Positions 24,758 through 33,513 are shown, counted from the stretch's first letter. The stretch is DNA of 40,311 nucleotides from Actinomycetota bacterium (GCA_009704985.1 WLDE01000012.1:1-40311); one strand, 5' to 3'. Notes: generated from the letters alone by a model not told the origin. A program made the numbers and translations.

Positions 24758-25960
24758 GTGACCACCACGGAGATGGCGATCGACGCGCACGCCGTCGACG
24801 CAGCACCGGCAGGACGGCGAGCCGCCGACCAGCCGGATCGCGGGCAGCGTGCGCTGGCGATCACGTCGCGCTACGGCACCCTGATCTTCCTGGGCGTCCT
24901 GATGCTGCTGTTCACGGTCCTGTCGGAGGTCGTGCTCGGTGAGCAGCGGTTCCTGACCGGCGCGAACCTGTCGCTCGTCCTGCGTCAATCGGCGGTGCTC
25001 GCCATCCTCGCCGGTGGGCTGACGCTGGTGCTGATCCTCGGCGAGTTCGACCTCTCGGTGGCGGCCACGCTGACGCTCGGCGGCGCGATGTTCGCCCAGT
25101 TCGCGCAGGGCGACTACGTGTTCACCTGGCCCACGATCCCGTTTACCGACATCGGTGGGGGAGCGATCTTCGGTGCCGGATGGCAGGCGAACGTGCTGTT
25201 CGCCTTCGTCGCCGCAATCGGGTTCGGGCTCCTGGTCGGCGTGCTCAACGGGGTCATCGTGTCGTACTTCGGCGTGACGGCGTTCATCGCCACGCTCGGC
25301 ATCGCCGGCATCGTCGAGGGCTACCTCATCCGGCTCACCGACGGCCGCTCGGTGCAGCTCCCGAAGAACATCACCGACACCGCCCAGGGAACCCTGCTCG
25401 GCTGGAAGGCGCCCGATTCGTGGAGCTGGGGGCCGAGCCTGTTCGGGCGCACCTTCCAGATCGACTTCAGCGGTCTCAGCCTCCCGCTCATCTCACTGGC
25501 CGCCGCCGTCGTGCTCGCCCTGCTGTGGCTGGTCCTGAACCACACGGAGGCCGGCCGCCGCATGGATGCCGTGGGCGGGAACCCCGAGGCATCGCGACTC
25601 GCCGGCATCAACGTGAAGCGCTACCGGCTCGCCGCCTTTGTGATCTGCGCGTCCGTCGGCGCCTTCGCCGGCATCGTGCTGGCCGCCGGCCGCACCGGTT
25701 CTGCCGTCACGCTCGTCGGCAACCAGAGCTCCTACCTCCTCCAGGCGTTCACCGCCTGCTTCCTCGGGGCCGTGACCCTGAAGGAGGGCGAGTTCCACAT
25801 CATCGGCACGATCGTGGGCGTTGCACTCATGACCGTCACTTTCTCCGGCCTCATCATCCTCGGCGTGCCGGGGTACGCGCAGACCATCGCCAACGGGGCG
25901 ATCCTCGTCGCTGCGCTCACGTTCGCAGGGCTGGCCCGCAAGGCCGCGACCCGCACCTAG
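24758..25960 (+). CDS. ABC transporter permease (RbsC-like)
   Basis: A 400-residue inner-membrane permease with about ten hydrophobic segments. Family hallmarks are GEFDLSVAATLTLGGAM near residue 90, FGVTAFIATLGIAGIVEG near 170 and the coupling-loop region AVGGNPEASRLAGINVKRYR near 275, which contacts the ATPase. The GTG start is preceded by AAAGGGGGA. It is a CUT2 permease that probably works as a homodimer with the divergent ATPase. A binding protein follows 65 nt downstream. An insertion of about 45 residues between 120 and 165 (DYVFTWPTIPF...) is longer than in RbsC. Confidence 0.93.
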   Translation: MTTTEMAIDAHAVDAAPAGRRAADQPDRGQRALAITSRYGTLIFLGVLMLLFTVLSEVVLGEQRFLTGANLSLVLRQSAVLAILAGGLTLVLILGEFDLSVAATLTLGGAMFAQFAQGDYVFTWPTIPFTDIGGGAIFGAGWQANVLFAFVAAIGFGLLVGVLNGVIVSYFGVTAFIATLGIAGIVEGYLIRLTDGRSVQLPKNITDTAQGTLLGWKAPDSWSWGPSLFGRTFQIDFSGLSLPLISLAAAVVLALLWLVLNHTEAGRRMDAVGGNPEASRLAGINVKRYRLAAFVICASVGAFAGIVLAAGRTGSAVTLVGNQSSYLLQAFTACFLGAVTLKEGEFHIIGTIVGVALMTVTFSGLIILGVPGYAQTIANGAILVAALTFAGLARKAATRT

Positions 25961-26025
25961 GTCTCGTCCACCGACGAGCGCCCGGACCTCCGGGCCCCAC
26001 CCAGCAACACCCCAGGGGGATCACC

Positions 26026-27216
26026 ATGAGAGCACGCAGCAAGTTCGCTGCAGCCGCGATGACGATCGTGTTCGCCACGACCGCCGTCGCATGCGGCGAC
26101 GACGAGGGATCGGACAGCTCCGCGGACACCACCGCGGCCGCCGCCGACACCACCGCGGCCGCCGCCGACACCACGGCTGCGCCCGACACCGCCGCACCCG
26201 CCACCGATGCGCCCGAAGAGACCACCGACGGCGGCACCGACACCACGGCTGCCGCGACCGACGGGCCCGACACCTCGAGCGGTGAGATGCCCGAGGGTGG
26301 CGTCGAGGTCGCGATCGAGGGCGACCTGTCGGTGTTGGACGGCCTGAGCGCCGGCATCGCCAACCTGGCCCCGGTCCCCGGAGCCGAGCGTTGGTCGCGC
26401 CCGCTCGAGGAGTGCCTGACCGCCAATGGCGTCGACGTCGACTTCCAGGACGTCGGTGGTGACCCGACGAAGCTCCCGGCGATCCTCGATGCATGGCTCG
26501 CCGCCGAGCGCGACCTGGTGTTCAACATCGGCATCGACATGAGCGGCCAGGAGTCGACCATCGCACGCTTCGGTGAGGCATCCGTGCCGTTCATCACCTG
26601 GGGCGCCGGCAATCCCGAGGGTGTCGTCGCGCTCGACGCCAACCAGGAGGAGGACGGCCGGATCATCGCCCGCTACGTCGCCGAGCAGATCGGTGGCGAG
26701 GGTGACGTCGTGCTCGTGAACGCCAACAACCCGGCGCTCCAGAGCCGTGAGGCCGGCATCACGGAGGTGTTCGCCGACTACCCGGGCATCAACCTGATCG
26801 TGACGGGCGAGGCGCTCGGCTTCAGCGCCGAGTCGGCGCAGACCTCCACCGAGGCCGCGCTGCAGGCGAACCCGGACGTGAAGGCCGTCATCGGCGGCTT
26901 CGGCTCGCTCGGCATCGGTGCGGCGAACGCCGTCGAAGCGGCGGGCAGCGACGCCATCGTCGTGTCGATGAACGGTGACCCCGAGGAGTACGCAGCGATC
27001 CGCGAGGGCGGCCCGTTCGTCGCCACCGTGGCTGACGGCCACGAGTTCGGCGGTGAGGCGGCCTGCGCGATCGCCGCGTCGATGGTGGCCGGTAACCCGG
27101 CTCCCGGCGAGGCCGGCGTGCCGATCCTCGCGACCTCGGTCCTCGTGACGGCCGACAACGTGCCGGCCGAGGGTGAGATCGAGAGCACCCCGCGGAAGTT
27201 CTACCAGCTGCCGTGA
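26026..27216 (+). CDS. ABC transporter substrate-binding lipoprotein 2 (CUT2 type)
   Basis: A 396-residue lipoprotein with lipobox TAVAC (Cys23), then a long Thr/Ala/Asp linker (about 25-90) with a 21-bp internal repeat, then a ribose-type binding fold (GLSAGIANLAPVPGAERWS; GDVVLVNANNPALQSREAG; AVIGGFGSLGIGAANAVEAAG; VVSMNGDPEEYAAIREGGPF). It shares fold and C-terminal pattern with the binding protein at 21018 but is clearly a different sequence, so one ATPase/permease pair may serve two solutes. SD AGGGGGATC precedes ATG. A hairpin follows its stop. Confidence 0.9.
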   Translation: MRARSKFAAAAMTIVFATTAVACGDDEGSDSSADTTAAAADTTAAAADTTAAPDTAAPATDAPEETTDGGTDTTAAATDGPDTSSGEMPEGGVEVAIEGDLSVLDGLSAGIANLAPVPGAERWSRPLEECLTANGVDVDFQDVGGDPTKLPAILDAWLAAERDLVFNIGIDMSGQESTIARFGEASVPFITWGAGNPEGVVALDANQEEDGRIIARYVAEQIGGEGDVVLVNANNPALQSREAGITEVFADYPGINLIVTGEALGFSAESAQTSTEAALQANPDVKAVIGGFGSLGIGAANAVEAAGSDAIVVSMNGDPEEYAAIREGGPFVATVADGHEFGGEAACAIAASMVAGNPAPGEAGVPILATSVLVTADNVPAEGEIESTPRKFYQLP

Positions 27217-27268
27217 CCCCGTCGTCTCCGGGGCTGGCCTCGCGGCCGGCCCTGGGGACGCCACCCTC

Positions 27269-27289
27269 CGGCCGGCAGACCGCCGGCCG
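27269..27289 (+). terminator. Intra-operon hairpin after binding protein 2
   Basis: cggccggc-agacc-gccggccg, an 8-bp GC stem 53 nt after the stop, in a 152-nt gap before the SDR gene. It may attenuate read-through and so keep binding-protein mRNA in excess. Confidence 0.5.
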
Positions 27290-27368
27290 CCGTGAGGCCG
27301 GCGGACCACCGCCGTCCATCCCTTCATCACGTTCGACCCCTTCGATTCCCGACGACTGCAGGAGCACC

Positions 27369-28223
27369 ATGTCCCCCCCGAGCCGAGATCTCAGCCCACG
27401 ACCGGTGGCCGTCGTGACCGGTGCCGGCCGTCGACGCGGGATCGGTCGGGCCATGGCGTTGCAACTCGCCGACGAGGGATACGGCGTCGTGGTGCACGAG
27501 CGCCGTTCCGACCCGGCGGCATGCACGCCGACCGAGCAGCGGGACGGATGGCTCGGCGCCACCTCCGTCGTCGAGGAGATCCGGGCGGCGGGAGGCCACG
27601 CCGTCGCGGTGGCCGGGGACATCACCCTCTCGTCGACGGCGCACGACCTCGTCGCCGCCGCAGCCGAGCTCGGCTCGATCGCGGTGCTCGTCAACAACCA
27701 CGGCTCGGCGGGCGAGGCGAACGCTCATCTCGCTCATGGGACCCCCGGAATCGCTCTGGGACGACACCTTGCGCGTGAACGTCGGTTCGCTGCGCACCAT
27801 CACGTCGGTCGTCGTCCCCGCCATCGCCACGAGTGCCGTGGCCTCGCGTTCCATCGTGCACCTGTCGTCCGCTGCGGGCCACCGAGCGCTGCCCCGCTAC
27901 GGCGCTACTGCGTCTCGAAGGCGGCCGTGGAGCGCCTCACCGAACAGCAGGCGCTCGAGCTCGCTCGGCTCGGCATCCGGGTGAACTGCGTGGCACCGGG
28001 AATGACCCCGACCGACATGATCGACGGTACTCTCGAGCGCGCGTCCGGCCGGTCGGGCCTCGAGCGCACCGAGATCGAGGCCCGTGCGGTGCGGGCGATC
28101 CCGCTGCGCCGGCTCGCCACCGTCGAGGACATCGCGGAAGCCGTCGTGTTCCTCGCCGGCCCCCGGTCGTCCTACGTCACCGGCCAGATCCTCACCGTCG
28201 ACGGTGGGATGACACTGGCATGA
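27369..28223 (+). CDS. SDR-family oxidoreductase with an internal out-of-frame segment
   Basis: As written it is an open frame of 284 residues, but residues about 126-179 are unlike any SDR. Reading the same DNA one base later gives the expected stretch (PPESLWDDTLRVNVGSLRT, then IVHLSSAAGHRALPRYG with the catalytic Ser). Removing one C from the C5 run at 27742-27746 and adding one C at about 27905 restores a normal classical SDR with TGAGRRRGIG, NNHG, Ser, YCVSK and a GGM tail. Net length is unchanged. This is either two compensating sequence errors or a true double frameshift that would destroy the active site. SD GGAG precedes ATG. The P450 gene follows. Confidence 0.82.
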   Translation: MSPPSRDLSPRPVAVVTGAGRRRGIGRAMALQLADEGYGVVVHERRSDPAACTPTEQRDGWLGATSVVEEIRAAGGHAVAVAGDITLSSTAHDLVAAAAELGSIAVLVNNHGSAGEANAHLAHGTPGIALGRHLARERRFAAHHHVGRRPRHRHECRGLAFHRAPVVRCGPPSAAPLRRYCVSKAAVERLTEQQALELARLGIRVNCVAPGMTPTDMIDGTLERASGRSGLERTEIEARAVRAIPLRRLATVEDIAEAVVFLAGPRSSYVTGQILTVDGGMTLA

Positions 28224-28243
28224 CCCACTCACAGGAGACCCAC

Positions 28244-29473
28244 ATGAACCCGACTCCGCAGGTGATCGACGACAACCTCCTGTGCGAGGAGGCGGTCCGA
28301 GATCCGCACGCCTATTTCTCCCGGCTGCGCGACCACGATCCGGTGTACTGGAACGCCCGACACAAGGCGTGGGTGCTCACCCGCTACGACGACGTGGCGC
28401 GAGCCCTGCGCAGCCAGTCGCTGACGGCGGAGCGGATCTCGCCGTTCGCGTCGGCCGTCGCACGGTCGGCCCCATCGCCCGGCGTCGTGACGACGTTCGA
28501 GATCCTGCAGGAGTGGCTGGTCTTCCGTGACCCGCCGGAGCACACACGGCTGCGGCGTCTGGTGGCCCGCGCGTTCACGCCCTCGGTGGTGCGCGCCCGC
28601 ATTCCCGAGATCACCCAGACCATCGACGACCTCGTCGAGGAGATCCGGGGCGCGGGGAGCGTCGACCTCATCCGCGAGTTCGCGTATCCACTGCCGGCCG
28701 TCGTGATCGCGCAGATGCTCGGCGTCCCGCCCGACGATCGGGACCTGTTCAAGGAGTGGTCCGACAAGATCACCGCCCTGGTGTTCGGGGCGTACGAGCA
28801 GGCCGACCGCTTCGAGTCGGCCTCGAAGGGGATGATCGAGCTCCGTGACTACCTCCTCGCGCTCATCGACCGCTACGAGCGGCACCCCGAGGACAACCTG
28901 ATCAGCGTGCTGCTGGAGCACGAGGACGACGATGCACTCAGCCGGGACGAGCTGGTCGCGACCTGCACCCTGCTGCTCTTCGGCGGCCACGAGACGACCA
29001 CCAATCTGATCGGCAACGGCATGCTGGCCCTGCTCGACAACCCCGACCAGCGCGCCCGTCTGCTCGCCGACCCGACCACGATCGGCCCTGCGGTCGAGGA
29101 GATGCTCCGCTACGACGGCCCGGCACGCGCCACCGTGCGCCTCGTCAAGGACGCCCACGAGATCGGCGGGCGCCAGCTCGAGCCGGGGCAGCGCGTCTTC
29201 CTCGCGAACCTGGCCGCGAACCGTGATCCGGAGGCCTATGCCGATCCAGACAGCTTCGACATCGGCCGCAATCCGACGAACCACATGGGGTTCGGTGTCG
29301 GCATCCACTACTGCCTGGGCGCACCACTCGCACGCCTGGAGGGGCAGCTCGCCATCTCGGCGCTGCTCGCTGCATTCCCCCGGATGACGCTCGACCTGCC
29401 CGCCGCGGAGCTCGACTGGCACGGCACGATGCTCTCCCGCGGTCTCCAGCACCTCCCCGTCTCGCTCGACTGA
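28244..29473 (+). CDS. Cytochrome P450
   Basis: A 409-residue soluble bacterial P450. The I-helix oxygen motif FGGHETTTN is at 246-254, ExxR is Glu286-Arg289 (EEMLR), and the heme loop GFGVGIHYCLGAPLAR places the ligand at Cys357. It would hydroxylate a hydrophobic or terpenoid-like substrate using reductase partners not encoded here. ATG 28244 is favoured because AGGAG lies 6 nt upstream; ATG 28220 overlapping the SDR stop is the alternative. It lies between an SDR and an acyl-CoA ligase in the transporter operon, suggesting that hydroxylation precedes oxidation and CoA activation of the imported compound. Confidence 0.95.
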   Translation: MNPTPQVIDDNLLCEEAVRDPHAYFSRLRDHDPVYWNARHKAWVLTRYDDVARALRSQSLTAERISPFASAVARSAPSPGVVTTFEILQEWLVFRDPPEHTRLRRLVARAFTPSVVRARIPEITQTIDDLVEEIRGAGSVDLIREFAYPLPAVVIAQMLGVPPDDRDLFKEWSDKITALVFGAYEQADRFESASKGMIELRDYLLALIDRYERHPEDNLISVLLEHEDDDALSRDELVATCTLLLFGGHETTTNLIGNGMLALLDNPDQRARLLADPTTIGPAVEEMLRYDGPARATVRLVKDAHEIGGRQLEPGQRVFLANLAANRDPEAYADPDSFDIGRNPTNHMGFGVGIHYCLGAPLARLEGQLAISALLAAFPRMTLDLPAAELDWHGTMLSRGLQHLPVSLD

Positions 29474-29512
29474 CCCACCCCACCCGACGCACCACCCCGA
29501 CAGGAGGACCAC

Positions 29513-31072
29513 GTGGACGTCACCGGTCTCATGCGCCAGTCGGCGCTCTACAACGCCAAGCGCACCGCCATCGTGCACGGCGAGCGGCGCCTCACCTTCG
29601 CCGAGGCGTGGGATCGGGGTGTGCGCATGGCCAACGGCCTGCTCGCCGCCGGCCTGCGTCCGGCCGACCGGGTCGGTGTGCTCGAGGACAACTCGATCGA
29701 GGCCCAGGACTTCTTCGCCGGTGCCGCCGTCGCCGGGCTCGTGCGTGTGCCGCTCTACGCCCGCAACAGCCCCGAGAGCCACCATCACATGCTGTCGCAC
29801 ACGGGGTGCCGCGGGCTCGTGGTGAGCGCCAACCACGCCGCCGACATCCGGCCCGTGGCCGAGTCGTTGCCGGAGCTGTCCTGCGTGCTGGTGCGCGACG
29901 GCGGTTACGAGGACTGGCTCGCGTCGCAGTCCGACGTCGACCCGCGTGTGTGGGTGTCGCCCGACGACTGGTACATCATCCGCCACACCGGCGGCACGAC
30001 GGGCAAGCCGAAGGGCGTGGCGTACTCGCACCGCTCGTGGATCGCCGCTGGACGTGACTGGTTCTACAACTTCCCGCCGATGCAGGCGGGGGAGTCGTGC
30101 CTGCACGTCGGTCCGATCTCGCACGGTTCGGGATACCTGTACACACCGACGTGGTTGTCCGGTGGTGCCAACGTCCTGCTCGACCACTTCGACCCCGTCG
30201 AGACTCTCGACGTGATGGAGCACGAGGGCATCTCCTACATGTTCCTCGTCCCGGCGATGCTGAACGCGCTCGCTCGCCATCCGTCGGCCCGGTCGCGCGA
30301 CTACTCGCGCCTCAAGGTCATCCAGATCGGCGGCGCGCCGATCACCGACGAGACGGCGCTGCTCGGCCGTGAAGTGTTCGGCGACGTGCTGTACCAGGGG
30401 TACGGACAGACCGAGGCGCTGCCCGTGTGCATGATGGGCCCGGAGGAGTGGTTCTCCTCCGTCGAGGGATCGAACCCGCTGCGCTCCGCCGGGCGTGCGC
30501 TGCCCTTCGCCTACCTCCAGATCCGCGACGCCGAGGACCCGGAGCGTGAGCTGCCGATCGGTGACGAGGGCGAGATCGCCATCAAGTGCGACGGTCAGAT
30601 GCTCGGCTTCTGGGAGAACGACGCCGCCACGGCGGAACGGATGACGAGCGACGGGTTCGTCCTCACCGGCGACATCGGCCGTCTCGACGAGAACGCCTAC
30701 CTGTACGTGCTCGACCGCAAGGACGACATGATCATCTCCGGTGGCTTCAACATCTGGCCCGCCGAACTCGAGAACGTCATCCAGGACCACCCGGCCGTCA
30801 TCGAAGCGGCGGTGGTGGCCGTTCCCCACGAGCGCTGGGGCGAGAGCCCGATCGCGCTCTGCTACGTCGACCCGGCCGGCGATGCCGACGTCGCGGCGCT
30901 GGAGACCGAGATCATCGCCCTGTGCGCCGAGCGACTCGGCAGCTACAAGAAGCCGTCGCGGGTCGAGTTCCGTTCCCAGCCGCTCCCGAAGAGCCCGGTC
31001 GGCAAGCTCCAACGCAAGGTGCTGCGCGAGCCCTACTGGGCCGGGTACGACCGCCGCGTCGCCGGCAACTGA
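29513..31072 (+). CDS. Acyl-CoA ligase (AMP-binding, FadD/CaiC-like)
   Basis: A 519-residue ANL-family ligase starting at GTG with AGGAGG 5 nt upstream. Motifs: IIRHTGGTTGKPKG (P-loop), GYGQTEALPV (A5), LTGDIGRLDENAY (A7), DRKDDMIISGGFNIWP (hinge, A8) and the catalytic Lys in SPVGKLQRKVL (A10). It forms an acyl-CoA from a carboxylate, ATP and CoA. It is the last gene of the plus-strand run permease - binding protein - SDR - P450 - ligase and ends at a strong terminator. The substrate is not readable from sequence; context suggests the P450/SDR product. Confidence 0.93.
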   Translation: MDVTGLMRQSALYNAKRTAIVHGERRLTFAEAWDRGVRMANGLLAAGLRPADRVGVLEDNSIEAQDFFAGAAVAGLVRVPLYARNSPESHHHMLSHTGCRGLVVSANHAADIRPVAESLPELSCVLVRDGGYEDWLASQSDVDPRVWVSPDDWYIIRHTGGTTGKPKGVAYSHRSWIAAGRDWFYNFPPMQAGESCLHVGPISHGSGYLYTPTWLSGGANVLLDHFDPVETLDVMEHEGISYMFLVPAMLNALARHPSARSRDYSRLKVIQIGGAPITDETALLGREVFGDVLYQGYGQTEALPVCMMGPEEWFSSVEGSNPLRSAGRALPFAYLQIRDAEDPERELPIGDEGEIAIKCDGQMLGFWENDAATAERMTSDGFVLTGDIGRLDENAYLYVLDRKDDMIISGGFNIWPAELENVIQDHPAVIEAAVVAVPHERWGESPIALCYVDPAGDADVAALETEIIALCAERLGSYKKPSRVEFRSQPLPKSPVGKLQRKVLREPYWAGYDRRVAGN

Positions 31073-31134
31073 CGCTCCCTGCGGACCGCTCGCACCGGAG
31101 GGGTGCGGCACCGCAGCATCTCCCCCGAGACGAG

Positions 31135-31174
31135 CGAGGGGCGACCGGCCCGATGTCACGCCGGTCGCCCCTCG
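31135..31174. terminator. Bidirectional terminator between ligase and SDR genes
   Basis: A 15-bp perfect stem (31135-31149 with 31160-31174), 10-nt loop, between convergent genes. Confidence 0.78.
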
Positions 31175-31193
31175 TCGCGTCAGCGACGCAGGG

Positions 31194-31941
31194 TCACTTG
31201 ATCGACCACCCACCGCACACCGGGTAGAGCTGGCTGGTCAGGAAGTCGCCGTCGGCCGAGAAGAAGTGCACCGTCATCGCCGCCACCTCGCCAGGCCGAC
31301 CGAGGCGGTTCACCGCATCGGCAGCCGCGAATGCTTGAGGTGTTCGGGCTGCACGCCGGCGAGGATCGGGGTGTCGATGGTGCCTGGCGCCACGGTGTTC
31401 ACGAGGATGTTGTCGGCGGCGTGCTCGATCGCCGCCTGCCGGGTGAGGGCGGCGACCCCGCCCTTCGCCGCGGAGTAGGCGGCGAGATTCGGCAGCCCGC
31501 GCAGGGCGGCCATCGAGGCGACGCTGCAAATGCGGCCGCCACCCTGCTCGACCATCGTCGGGATCACGGCGCGCATCCCGAGCCACACGCCCTTCAAGTC
31601 GACACCGACCACGTGATCCCACCGTTCCTCGGTGAGCCCCACCACCGTGTCGGGCCCGTCGAGGGCGACGACACCGGCGATGTTGGCCAGCAGGTCGACC
31701 GTGCCGTGGAGCCGCACCGCCTCCGCGACGGTGCGGTCCCAGTCGGCGGCCTTCGTCACGTCCATCACGACCGCCGTCGCCGTCCCGCCGGCGGCGACGA
31801 TGTCGTCGGCGGTCTGCTTGCCCGTCTCCTGGATGTCGGCGCACACCACCGTGGCACCCTCCTCGGCGAACGCAGCGCAACTGCCCGTCCGATCCCCTGT
31901 GCGGCCCCCGTCACGAGCGCGATCTTGCCTGCGAGTCCCAT
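31194..31941 (-). pseudogene. SDR-family oxidoreductase broken by two frameshifts
   Basis: A classical SDR split over three frames. The N-terminus MGLAGKIALVTGAAQGIGRA runs from ATG 31941 (SD AGGGGA). The middle holds FAEEGATVVCADI, NIAG, the Ser of SVASMAAL and YSAAKGG. The C-terminus is AVNRLGRPGEVAAM to VCGGWSIK. One added base at about 31873 (restoring ALAFAEEG) and one at about 31334 (restoring HLKAFAAADAV) give an intact 249-residue enzyme with all catalytic residues. Both losses are in C/G pairs. It is probably a functional gene with sequencing errors, but as written it is broken. It converges on the ligase gene, and its promoter faces the cupin gene. Confidence 0.83.
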
Positions 31942-31976
31942 CGGATCCCCTCTCGTCGTGGCGAACGCCCTGTGCG

Positions 31977-32006
31977 ACCAACGACGTAACAGTAGTTATG
32001 GTTGGT
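31977..32006. promoter_or_regulatory. Nested dyads upstream of the minus-strand SDR
   Basis: ACCAAC (31977-31982) and GTTGGT (32001-32006) flank a central TAAC-agta-GTTA palindrome (31987-31998), 36-65 nt before the SDR start. The layout suggests a dimeric repressor site. The included 8-mer acagtagt (31989-31996) recurs inverted at 32152-32159. Confidence 0.45.
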
Positions 32007-32115
32007 AACAAGTCGTGGCGTTCTGAGCCTCGTGCAGGTGTGTCCCCGAGCCATTGAGCCCTGAAAACCAATGCTTAACGGGTCAGACGTACATCGACGC
32101 GAAAGCCGGCAACTC

Positions 32116-32159
32116 TTGACACAAACCGCGTGACAACCCAACGTACAGTCGACTACTGT
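32116..32159 (+). promoter_or_regulatory. Promoter and dyad upstream of the cupin gene
   Basis: TTGACA at 32116 is a good -35, but no -10 lies at 17-18 nt. TACAGT (32144) and TACTGT (32154) are candidates. ACAGT-cgact-ACTGT (32145-32159) is a perfect 5-bp dyad over them, possibly an operator. Confidence 0.4.
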
Positions 32160-32196
32160 GCTGACCGTCACCATCGACATCACAAGGGGGTTCATC

Positions 32197-32733
32197 ATGC
32201 CGCTGGGTCTCGACAAGCTTGAGCGCATCACGGCCGACGTCCAGGCGAACGATCTGGAGTGGGTGCAGGTCGCAGAGGGCTCGTACTTCAAGGCGCTCAC
32301 CATCCACCAGCCGACCAACACAGTGGCGTTTGCGTTCCGGATGGACCCGGGCGCGCCCGACTTCCCGTCGCACTTCCACCTCTGCCGTGCCATGGCGTAC
32401 ACCACCAAGGGCTGGTTCGGTTACCGCGAGGGCACCAACCGGGTCATGAACGGTATGTTCTCCTACGAGGCGGCCGGCTCGTTCCACACCCCGTTCTCGG
32501 ACTGCCCGGAGGGTTTCGAGTCCCGCGGCATCTTCGAGAGCGACTCGCACATCCTGCTCCAGAACCACGCCGAGCCGAACCCTGAGAGCGACATCATCAG
32601 CTACCTGACGATCCAGGACTTCATCGACATCGCCGCGAAGGAGACCCACATCGTCCGCAACGACGGCACGGTGTCGGGTGAGCCGCACTTCAAGTACGAC
32701 TTCACCTCCGGGCACGACGTCTTCGCCAAGTGA
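32197..32733 (+). CDS. Cupin-domain protein, possible dioxygenase
   Basis: A 178-residue single-cupin protein. DFPSHFHLCRAMAYTTKG contains the His-x-His metal motif of cupin motif 1, and ESDSHILLQNH is a plausible second motif. The pattern recalls the acetylacetone dioxygenase / 2,4'-dihydroxyacetophenone dioxygenase group, which cleave C-C bonds next to carbonyls, but resemblance by eye is modest. ATG 32197 has AAGGGGG 6 nt upstream; a GTG at 32158 would add 13 residues. A 30-bp palindromic terminator follows. It lies between an SDR and a TetR regulator in the catabolic region. Confidence 0.72.
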   Translation: MPLGLDKLERITADVQANDLEWVQVAEGSYFKALTIHQPTNTVAFAFRMDPGAPDFPSHFHLCRAMAYTTKGWFGYREGTNRVMNGMFSYEAAGSFHTPFSDCPEGFESRGIFESDSHILLQNHAEPNPESDIISYLTIQDFIDIAAKETHIVRNDGTVSGEPHFKYDFTSGHDVFAK

Positions 32734-32767
32734 CGCGCATCGGCTGAGGCCGGCCAGAGTCCGAATC

Positions 32768-32797
32768 AACGCCCCACCGCTCGAGCGGTGGGGCGTT
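32768..32797 (+). terminator. Terminator after the cupin gene (30-bp perfect palindrome)
   Basis: Arms 32768-32782 and 32783-32797 are exact reverse complements (AACGCCCCACCGCTC arm), forming a hairpin of at least 13 bp with a minimal loop, 34 nt after the stop codon. Confidence 0.78.
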
Positions 32798-32849
32798 CGT
32801 CGTTGAGACCGTCTACCATCGGCCGACTCGAACAGGGAGGAGACCGGAC

Positions 32850-33509
32850 ATGCCCCGACCGAGCAGGTGGAACGACGTCGTCGAGGCTGCCGCCAAGGTC
32901 TTCCAGGAGAAGGGATTCGCGGCTGCGTCGTTGGAGGACATCGCCTCCGAGCTGGGGATGTGGAAGGGGAGTCTCTACCACTACATCAACTCCAAGGAGG
33001 ACCTGCTCTTCGCCGTCGTGAGGGAGCCGGCGGAACGGATCCTCACCGACCTCGAACGGATCGCGTCGCTCGACCTCCCTCCCTCGGAGAAGCTCCGCCA
33101 GGCGGCGCTCACGCATGCGCTCGTGCTCGACGAGACGTTCGTCTACGCATCGGTGTACCTGCGCGAGATTGCCGGCAACCAGCGGTTCGAGGAGTGGTCG
33201 GTGCGCGACCGCGACTACCGCCGGCTCCTCACCTCGATCGTCGAGGACGGCGTGCGGCGGGGCGACTTCGCTCCGAACGTCCACGCCGCCACCGTCACGC
33301 TCGCGTTCATCGGATCGCTGAACTGGATGACGCACTGGTACCGGCCGGGCGGACGGCTCCCTGCGCCCCTCATCGCCGACCAGATCTGCTCGGTCTTCCT
33401 GAACGGGCTGATCAGCCGCAGCTCGCGCCCGGCCGTCGCGCCGGAGCCGCCGCGCCCGGCCAAACGGCGCACCGGCAAGAGCAGCCGCTCGCTCGACGCA
33501 GCCGACTGA
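32850..33509 (+). CDS. TetR-family transcriptional regulator
   Basis: A 219-residue regulator. The N-terminal helix-turn-helix fits TetR (VVEAAAKVFQEKGFAAASLE, then ELGMWKGSLYHYINSKEDLL). The ligand domain resembles the FadR/KstR-like group that senses acyl-CoAs (FVYASVYLREIAGNQRFEEW). SD AGGAG lies upstream, with a TACCAT -10 at 32814, so this gene has a leader. The stop is 4 nt from the convergent thiolase stop. Position amid beta-oxidation genes and two copies of an operator-like sequence nearby make it the best candidate regulator of the locus. The basic C-terminal tail (AKRRTGKSSR) is unusual. Confidence 0.9.
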   Translation: MPRPSRWNDVVEAAAKVFQEKGFAAASLEDIASELGMWKGSLYHYINSKEDLLFAVVREPAERILTDLERIASLDLPPSEKLRQAALTHALVLDETFVYASVYLREIAGNQRFEEWSVRDRDYRRLLTSIVEDGVRRGDFAPNVHAATVTLAFIGSLNWMTHWYRPGGRLPAPLIADQICSVFLNGLISRSSRPAVAPEPPRPAKRRTGKSSRSLDAAD

Positions 33510-33513
33510 TCGG

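Noticed and set aside
28229..31213. Minus-strand open frame of 994 codons
   Set aside because: It lies opposite the P450 and acyl-CoA ligase, both with full motif sets. No known domain appears in the antisense reading.
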